Shown here piece by piece: positions 56,526-64,000 of a stretch of DNA of 64,000 nucleotides; position 1 is the stretch's first letter, and each line of letters starts with the position of its first letter. The translations under genes were made by a program, and so were the position numbers. The DNA is from Labia minor (lineage: Eukaryota; Arthropoda; Insecta; Dermaptera; Spongiphoridae): assembly GCA_963082975.1 (NCBI GenBank), contig OY720349.1:47349962-47413961 (forward strand). The letters are read 5' to 3'. The notes beneath the pieces were generated by a model that did no database searches, was not told where the DNA came from, and was given only the letters and a program-made list of their open reading frames with translations.

Positions 56526-56634
56526 TGCCACAAGATTATCTTTCGTATAAATAAAATTCATGTCAATCGAATAATCCATCGTTGTTTTATTGCAATTTTT
56601 AAACTTCTATACCTCTAAAAGAAACACCCTTTAT

Positions 56635-57360
56635 ATACCTATACTAACTACTAAGACCACCTTCGGCTCTCTCTGCAACTTCTGCCAAAATTATTTTTAA
56701 ATATTGAACTTTATATCAAAAAAGTAAAATGATTAATAAAAAATAGTATCTAATAATGTATGAATATGAATTAGAATTTAGACTATTTTTATATTCAATT
56801 TTATTAACATTAAGAATGATAATTTATAACTAAATATATAGATAATTTAAGTATATATATGACAATATATTAAACAAACCATATATAATAAAATTAAAAT
56901 AATAATTTTATATCATAGTTACTTTTAATTAAAAAATATATAAATTTTGAGACTCAAGACCCATTCATCATAACCAATTTTATCATTTGTATCATTCTTA
57001 CTTTGAAATAAAGATAAAGAAATTATGATTTGATATTCTATATATTATGCTGAAAAAATGAAATTTAATAGTGCAAAAGTTGTATCTAGTAACAATTAAA
57101 TTTGACTGGTATTTTTATATAATTCACTTAAGTTCATTATTTTTTTTAAAAAAAAAGATAATCCGATTAGTTAAAAAAATATTTTTTCTAAGAAGGGATT
57201 TTCGATGTAGAATAGAAATATATTTTGTCAGTCAGTCTAATGCAAACTATGAAAGAATTAAGTGATGTGTTTTTCTTTTGCATTTGATTGTGATTTCTCT
57301 ATTATTTCTTTTACTTTTTTATATAAATATCTAATCTTACATCAATTTTTATTTATCTAG
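56635..57360. other. AT-rich intergenic sequence
   Basis: No feature recognised except the polypyrimidine tract leading to the acceptor at 57360. Confidence 0.5.
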
Positions 57361-57439
57361 GATGGGATATCAATGCAATTCTTTGAGTTGGTCTTCGAGT
57401 CTAATCTGCGATATATACCAACCTTTAATTTACTCCGAG
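57361..57439 (+). CDS. Candidate internal exon B
   Basis: A T-rich tract and acceptor TTTTTATTTATCTAG end at 57360. The 79-base exon is followed by the donor GTCAGT. Two frames are open: DGISMQFFELVFESNLRYIP… (phase 0) and MGYQCNSLSWSSSLICDIYQ… (phase 1). The second is the one that would follow from exon A. Composition is clearly less AT-rich than the flanks. No domain recognised. Confidence 0.4.
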
Positions 57440-57609
57440 GTCAGTATTTACTATAAAGTTGATTTTTAATTCAATTATAATTTTTTTAAATTGCATAATC
57501 TAATATGTTATTTATTACTTCTATTTTTCATATTTCACTCTTCGTTCCTGATAATGGATGTTGATTTTGTATTCTTGATTATTTCATCTATTGCTGATGG
57601 TGATGCAAG

Positions 57610-57632
57610 GATCTACATACAGCTCACCAAAT
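57610..57632 (+). CDS. Candidate micro-exon C
   Basis: A 23-base stretch between GATGCAAG and an excellent donor GTAAGTAA at 57633. From exon B it would read either DLHTAHQ (continuing the exon A frame) or, in the other frame, GSTYSSPN ending exactly on a codon boundary. The donor is strong and the acceptor moderate; the exon could extend further upstream. Confidence 0.3.
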
Positions 57633-57912
57633 GTAAGTAATCATTGTTATTTTTTTAGCATGGCATATTTTAAAATAGATATAAATTTTATTAATTTCAA
57701 ATGTAATATTTCAAATAAAGTTTAACATTCACAATAATAAATATAACTGAATTTAAATTGATTTTATTTTTGATAATATTTTAAAAAATTTAGTGAGGTC
57801 ATGGAATTTCAGAGCACAATTGTCTGAGCTTTGGGAAAAAAGAAAGATAGGTAATTAGAATTGGGAGGTTTTGTTGCGTAACACGGAGAGGGTGGCTAAT
57901 TTTTTCATTTTT

Positions 57913-58270
57913 TACCGACCGACGATAGTAAGGGAGGTATTGTTTTCACACCAAATTTCACATGAGGAGATTTTTTTATATATCACCACGAATCATGCAC
58001 TTTATATTGATTTTATCCACGAGAAAAATCATATTTATTAGTTTTTTCTTAATTTAAAATTATAAGACGTCATCCAGCCATTCATGACGTCACAGCCTGG
58101 TCTTATATATTATAAATAAAATAAAATTAAAAATATTTATGTTATATCCATATCTGTTTTTTATTACATTAATAGATATATTAAAATTTTTTGAAATTGT
58201 TTCTGTAACCGGAAATTAATTTACTTCAAACCGTCGGTCGGTTCGGACCTGGCCACAGGTCAACTTATTT
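57913..58270 (+). mobile_element. Repeat X, copy 4 (short)
   Basis: Starts TACCGACCGACGATAGTAAG after a T-run, has CCGTCGGTCGG near the end and finishes GGTCAACTTATTT. Lacks the (TCCG)n array, like copy 3, and includes the TGACGTCACAGCCTGG segment also seen in copy 2. Confidence 0.8.
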
Positions 58271-60780
58271 GTTAAAGATTTTCAGGAGATTGTCTGCTTT
58301 TTTTCGAGAGGATGCATATCTCACCCTACTAATCCATAAATTAGATTAGAATTAATAATTAAAAAAATGTGACTGTATTAAACTAGACTCATGCATTAAG
58401 GGATGGGTTGCATGAGGTGTATGAATTGCTTGAATTGCATGGTCTGAATTGTGCCTTTTTATATTGCTGAGAGAGTAGTTGAAGTAGATCGAATGGACGG
58501 GTATTCGGGAAGGTAATTTAGCACAGTTCTGAAATTGGAATAGCCTGAAGAAACCAATTGTTGGTTTCCTTTTGATCGTAGGGCTTTTTCGATTAGAATA
58601 AGCGATTCACCCATATTAGTGGAGACTCCCTTAGCTAGGTTCTATTTTATGTGGCCCATAATGTGGCGGATTCATTTCGAAATTCAAAAAATGAAAAGCA
58701 CTTTCAGCTGATACAAAGATGTGTTACAGATCAATCGTCTTATTATTTTTTTAATAAGGTGAACTATATTTTTTTATTACTTTTCCAAATTCCGTAAGTC
58801 GAGGCTAATTTATGGTGAGAGGAGGAGCCCCTATTAAATATTCAATTGTTTTTTTATTTAATGAATAATTAAAAAATATAATTTTCTTCAACTTTTTATT
58901 TTCATTTTGAAACGTAATCTTTTATATCTTTTAAAGTTTTATATTATTTAATTGAAATTAATTATTATTATAATTACTCCATTTAAAATTAAAAAACTAA
59001 AAAGGTAAATATATAAATATATGAAAAAAAAATATTTTTTACCTTTTCTATATCGTGACTTCCTTACTTAAATGTAATTATAAATATAAAATTTTTTCAT
59101 TATTATTTATTTTTAACTTGCCAAATATTATTATATTTTACTTGTTTTCATTGTGGAAAATTTCCAGGTGAATATATTGTTATAATTTCATTAAAATCAC
59201 TCAAGCCGCGCGTTTTGGGGAAGTAAGCATTCTAAAACCATGGCATGAGAATTTAATATATAAGATAGATAATAAATTCTTTCTCAAGCCTAAACTTGTA
59301 AAAATAATAATTTTCTAATATTATAGATTAAAGTTAATTTTCATTAGATATTGTTTATTGAATAATTTTAGTTGCTATATTATCGTTTAATTTAAGTACA
59401 GTATGTTTATTAATAAATCTATATATAATATATATATATTCGTTTTTGCTGAAAACCAATACTTGTGTTTAGATATTCGAAATATCTTGATATTAAATTT
59501 TCTTTAAGTTAAAAAAGTTTATTATTAATTAATTTTATAATTAAGGTTGTTTTAATAAAATCTATTTTTGAAATAGAAAACCTTGTGAGAAAATAGGGAA
59601 TTGGTTACAGGGTGGAACATGTTAGAGGCAGTTGGATGAATAGATTTGCTGTGGTCGAGAACTTTTACAAGAAAAATAGAAAAGTCTAACGGATTCCTAT
59701 TACGTTTTATAAGCATCTAGTCACAAAATCATTAAATTAATATTATTTTAAAATCAATTTAAAAAGAGATATCTTAATAGAAATGTTTCAATTTGGATGT
59801 CAGTCTTTATATCTTGTAAATATAGCACATTTAATAAAACATATTAATATTATGAATGTATTCTTTATACTTCAAAGTATTTATATTAAAATGGATAATT
59901 AAATTAGAAAATATTTTTTTCCAAATTTTTTTTTAATAGGTAGGATATATAATGAAAGACAGAAAGTACAGAGAAGGGAAACTCAGCCCCTGTCATTTGA
60001 TAATATTTCAAAATTTTTTTAATTAATGTTCATAAGAAATTTAATTTTAAAATGTTCGACAGAGAGTGTAGTTAAAATATTGATCGATTATGTTCTTCTA
60101 TACCAACAAAGATTTATAATTAATAGACCAAAGTTGACGATAATCTAAATATGCCAAAATTAAATTTGTTTTTTGAAGAATATTTTAAATTCAATGTTTC
60201 TTTTTTTTATTATGATTAATTTATTAACTACACAAATACAATTTCTAATTAAATATATATATATATAATAAGTACATGGAACTAAATTAAAATGTGATTT
60301 GAAATGGCTTAATAAATTAATTTAAAACTGGTATGAAAATAATCGTTAAGTTATGACATGAGTTATCGTTCTTTTTGTCACCTTCTAATTAATTATACGA
60401 ACAAAGTTTGAAGAAATTAAGAATCATTTATTCAAATTCTTAACTGCCTTTCTTTTCCTAATTGCATATTCCCATTTTGCTATACTAATTTATTGTTCAC
60501 TCAGCATTAAAAATTACGTATGTCAACATCTGTCTTTAGAAATTCCAAAGAATTGTTTAGCAAAGTTATTTGAGATGTCTTCATTCAAGGAATTTAATTA
60601 TTCTATTCTGAAAGAAATAAATGTTTATACGAATATAAGTAACGAAGCCATGGTCCAGAAAAAGTAAAAAAAAACATTTTGTTAAATAAAAATTTTATAT
60701 TTAGGAATTGAATACAATTTTACATCAAATAAACTTTCAAATTAAAATATAATTGCTTAATATATATTTGATAAAAAGAT
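58271..60780. other. Mostly AT-rich intergenic sequence
   Basis: 58390-58720 is less AT-rich with no supported exon. The rest shows no gene or known repeat. Confidence 0.45.
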
Positions 60781-60796
60781 TTATTGGTTTTTAAAG

Positions 60797-61022
60797 TAAC
60801 ACTTTAAGGACTGAACGACTGTCTAAGGATTGGACTTTGCCTATTGCAAAAGGTATTGAGAGGCGGATGAGTATGTTCCGAATAATCAATGATTGGAATA
60901 AGGGTGCGTTCAGAAATATTATGAAAGTGCTGCCTGTTACACATATCATTTTTAAAATATTTTTTCCCCGTTTATTATTATGTTTTATAATTTTATTAAT
61001 TAATCCTCTTTTATTTGTATAA
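60797..61022 (+). pseudogene. Possible retrotransposon protein remnant
   Basis: Frame reading TLRTERLSKDWTLPIAKGIE, RRMSMFRIINDWNKGAFRNI, MKVLPV, then AT-driven hydrophobic residues to a stop at 61022. The pattern LRTERLxK…FRIINDWN resembles the tail of LINE-encoded proteins in arthropods, but this is a resemblance by eye only. The usable part ends at about 60950. Confidence 0.3.
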
Positions 61023-61264
61023 CCTAGAACTAGAATCTATAATCTATTTGTTAATCATATTGTAGTGAATCAAATCAAATCAACAAACTAATTTCTAATT
61101 GCATTGAATCTTTTAAATATTTTTTTGTTTTTTGTTAATATTGTGTGATTGTTACTTTTAAATTAATTTCAATTAAATTAATATTAATTAATTAATATTG
61201 TCTTATTTGTTGGTAAATTTTCTATATTTAAATTTATACTTTGAAAAATTTGAAGTTTGCAAAT

Positions 61265-61350
61265 ATGAGTGAAAACGAAGATCCAAATGCGAAAAAACGT
61301 GATTGGCTAAAGAAAGAAGTGCACGATGGTTATCTCGACAAAAAAATAAA
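61265..61350 (+). CDS. Candidate first coding exon, unknown gene
   Basis: The ATG at 61265 (context GCAAATATGAG) opens MSENEDPNAKKRDWLKKEVH, then DGYLDKKI, and the exon ends AAAATAAA followed by the consensus donor GTAAGTTTTT at 61351, after 28 codons plus 2 bases. It is strongly hydrophilic, with low-Leu, charged composition quite unlike chance translation here. A long AT-rich leader precedes it. The next exon was not found in the remaining 2.6 kb, so the gene probably continues past the window. A transposon protein N-terminus is an alternative. Confidence 0.5.
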
Positions 61351-61356
61351 GTAAGT

Positions 61357-61670
61357 TTTTAATTTTACTAAATATTTTTTATAACTAAGATGTGTGTGTC
61401 CTATGATGATATAAATTAAGCATTGGTTTATTAAACCATGTTAATTTTTCTGAGGACATCTATACAAAAATTTTCATAAAATAAAAGATCGTGTTGTCAT
61501 TATTAATATGGTAAATAAACAATTTAAAAGTCGAAAAAAGAAGATATGTATCTCAAAAGTGATCAACAAAGAAGTAGTTTAACTATATACTCTGAAACCC
61601 TTTTCACTATATTTTAAATAAGAACACAAAAAGATATGAATATTTTAATAAACTGATTGAATTAAATTGA
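61357..61670. other. AT-rich intron-like sequence
   Basis: Sequence following the donor of the candidate exon; nothing recognised. Confidence 0.4.
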
Positions 61671-61673
61671 ATT

Positions 61674-61770
61674 AAAACCTTTCAAGCAAATACTATGTAA
61701 CATATTACTTCGGGGTGTTGGGGCAGAGCCCCCGGTCTAGGTGCGAAGAGCGCCATAGGCGCTCTAAGAA
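61674..61770 (+). repeat. Small GC-rich repeat with hairpins, copy 2
   Basis: AAATACTATGTA, GGGGCAGAGCCCC and GAGCGCCATAGGCGCTC (perfect 7-bp stem). Same order of blocks as 44141-44240, with diverged loops; the stems keep pairing in both copies. Confidence 0.6.
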
Positions 61771-62052
61771 ACAAGTAAAGAAAATAAGTGGAAAGTGACT
61801 TAAACTTTGAACTTTAAGTTACTTTCCTACTAATTTCCTCCGTTTATTTACTATAAAGCATAATTATACATTATTTAAATATTTTATATCAAACATTTGT
61901 ATTTTTAACTTGATGGAAAAATCACTTTTTATTAATATGTTCTCTCTCTCTCTCTCGATTTGATTTAATTTTAATCCATAATATTTATTTATCAATAATA
62001 TTTAATGTTATAGTTTTACCTTTAAACCCAAATTAATCTATTTGAAGATTTT

Positions 62053-62495
62053 TACTATCTCGTAAAAACGGTTTGAGCTAGAATGATGAAATTTGGTACA
62101 TGGACATTATTCAAACTTCATAGTTTTCTATCAACTTTTGAGAAATGTAGCTCAACCGGAAGAGGGTCATTACCTACAACGTTTTGATTTTTTTTCCTCT
62201 AAAGTAACCGTAAAAATAAAGATATATGTTTGATAATTTTTCACCTGATTAATAATTGTATAAAACTGCTATATATAGAATTTCAGCTTGATTGAATCGC
62301 TGAAAGTACCAGAATTAATTTTTTAACACTGCAAATCTCACGCGCCAACACGAGCCATGATGCCATCAATAAAAAGTCAAACATGCGCTGGTTTAATATT
62401 TATTATTTATAATTAATTAAATTTAATTTAAATATAATAAATTATGTTATTTAATCCAATTCAAATTGCGAGATAGTCGAGTGGAGACACTCCAG
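62053..62495 (-). mobile_element. MITE family Z, copy 4 (internally deleted)
   Basis: Minus orientation. TTACTATCTCG joins directly to TAAAAACGGTTTGAGCTAGA, missing the ~120 bases (with the (CA)n run) present in copies 1-3. It ends GCGAGATAGTCGAGTGGAGA, CACTCCAG. Both termini are retained, so it could still be mobilised. Confidence 0.75.
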
Positions 62496-64000
62496 CTTAT
62501 TTTAATCAAATATCAACATCTTTTCATATTATAATACATGCATTATTTAATTTCTTACTCTCTATCAAATATAACAAAATTGTTTTTTGAGCCACTTAAA
62601 TTTTTCTCTTTTTTTTTTGTAAAATAATTTATGCGTTTAATTAAAAAGTTTACCTTCTATATATATATGGGAATCTTTATTCTATTGAATTCACTGAATT
62701 CTTATGAAAAAACCGATGTATAGTATCATAAAGTTTCTTTTTCCATAGATTTAAATAAAATATTATTTTCTCATTAAATTCATCATCAAGGGTGGGACCC
62801 TTCTTTTGCTGTTGACTGGCCTTCTAACAAATAACTTACACTGATGGATTTAAAATTAATTTTTAAAACAATAACAAAACATTTCTCTTCATTCCCCCTC
62901 GTCTGCCAATTTCCCCATCCATATTCTACCCGCCACCCTCCAAGGAGACTAAATATTTAAGGAAATGGATTCCTTTTATATTTTGAAAATATTATTAATA
63001 ATTAAAATTAATTATATCTAAATGAACATTAAAAATTTCCTCTTTGATGAATAGATAAAAAGAAAATACATTTCTTTTCATTTCATTCATAATCCTTTGC
63101 AAAGGAACATGGCTATCAAAGGCGCTTCTCTTTAGAAAATATTGCATGAAAAGGGGTTGTGGTAAAAACGAGAGAGAAAAAATTACAATTCATCCAACAA
63201 GAGCGACTTCAGGAACTCATAGAGAGCTGAAGAGGAGGGTTTTTCAAGAGAGTAATCTTCGCTTCCCGCTCCGCTCCTCGATGGGATTTTCATTTAGCAA
63301 TTCAGTTGTTGGCAGATATCGTTAAAGCAAAAAAAGAAAGAAATACAATCAAGCCTTGAATGATTCAGCATTTGGCACCTAATGAGAGGTCAAACATCAC
63401 ATTTATAAATTATCTATCAATGGATTTTACGAGGGCGGAAAGATTTCCTTTCATTTGACAATTATATATAAATGATCTATCACGGTGTCTTTAAAGTACT
63501 GCTAACCGCATTTCTCATACAAATGATAATTTGATAAATGAGCATAGATAACTTGAACCCTCGCAAAAAGATATTAATATTAGTAATATATTTCATTATA
63601 AATCACAATTAAATAAATTGGTGAATTTTTATTTTATTTTTTTTTTTTTTTTTTTGGTTTAAGCTTTATCGGGATTAATAAGATATACGATGTAATCGTG
63701 AAAGTTGTTTCATTAAAATGCAAAATGCTATTTCGAGAATAGAAATCATACATAATTTTATATTACAATTATTTTAATATTTAAATTTTAATCAATTTAC
63801 TCATTAATTTTAGAATAGTGATATTTACAATCAACTTTTGTTAAAACTACTACTTTTTGTATTAATAAAATTTAGTCTAAATCTCATAAATAAGAAGGTA
63901 AGATGCTCTCTATATAAATAAATTAATAAATACATAAATATATTACAATAAATTAATGAACATAAATTAATCTTTTCTTATACAATAGAAAAAGAACGTA
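62496..64000. other. Intergenic sequence with GC-richer patches
   Basis: 62880-62950 is C-rich and 63080-63330 is moderately GC-rich (CTTCGCTTCCCGCTCCGCTC at about 63258), perhaps untranslated or regulatory. No convincing frame or splice pair. T-run at about 63636-63654; the end of the window is AT-rich. Confidence 0.35.

Larger units (their letters stand above)
55740..56632 (+). mobile_element. mariner-like element with a two-part transposase
   Basis: Inverted ends AAGGGTGATTTTTTTCGAGG (55740) and CCTCTAAAAGAAACACCCTT (ending 56632) extend inward through GTATAGAA. TA flanks both (55738-55739, 56633-56634). N-terminal and C-terminal transposase pieces (two entries) are joined by a deletion of the middle. 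Related 5' fragment at 44584-44829. Confidence 0.85.

Noticed and set aside
1-64000. LTR retrotransposons, CRISPR arrays, rRNA, endogenous viral genes, mitochondrial insertions
   Set aside because: Looked for long direct terminal repeats, gag/pol motifs, regularly spaced short repeats, rRNA cores and mitochondrial coding motifs. None was seen, though a by-eye reading can miss degraded copies.

Overview
The window is animal nuclear DNA, very AT-rich, with long runs of A, T and (TA)n, a dense load of degraded DNA transposons and almost no long open frames. The transposon families (mariner and Tc1 relatives, several hAT groups, a LINE, tRNA-derived SINE heads, many MITEs) point to an arthropod. 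A crustacean or insect with a TE-rich genome fits, but I cannot fix the species. No bacterial, organellar or viral genes were seen. No host gene is complete; the host signal is a handful of exon-like islands (GC-richer, flanked by AG/GT splice signals) scattered in what looks like intergenic DNA or very large introns.

Layout. 1-9.4 kb: a mariner relic carrying a nested repeat, an internally deleted mariner that keeps only its DNA-binding domain, a fold-back MITE and a pogo/Tigger-like MITE, with candidate exons near 3.6 and 8.7 kb. 11.7-17.8 kb: a hAT-like element rich in CCCGGG, a mariner remnant, a GC-richer island with two near-cruciform hairpins (15.8 kb), a Kozak-plus-donor first-exon candidate (16.3 kb) and a hAT relic. 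19.1-21.8 kb: a 2.7 kb hAT with perfect 8-bp target-site duplication (TSD) that has itself collected other repeats. 22-35 kb: dispersed families here called X, Y and Z, including Y interrupted by X with a tandem array, a rearranged mariner relative, a 1.37 kb element with 34-bp inverted ends, and two oppositely oriented mariner MITEs.

36.9-44.9 kb: a mariner MITE, then the best feature of the window: a complete hAT transposon (40425-43691) with an uninterrupted 619-residue BED-finger transposase and a perfect 8-bp TSD, inserted into an older LINE relic. A duplicate of the target in the same relic acts as an empty-site control. A SINE head and a transposase fragment follow. 45-64 kb: more X, Z and W copies, a Tc1 MITE with perfect ends, a mariner-like element with two halves of its transposase, candidate exons at 54.1, 57.4, 57.6 and 61.3 kb, and otherwise featureless AT-rich DNA.

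The genes do not form a pathway. The window records repeated, nested transposition. Most copies are non-autonomous derivatives; only the ZBED-like hAT looks able to make a full transposase. Family names X, Y, Z and W are local labels for repeats recognised by comparing copies inside this window.
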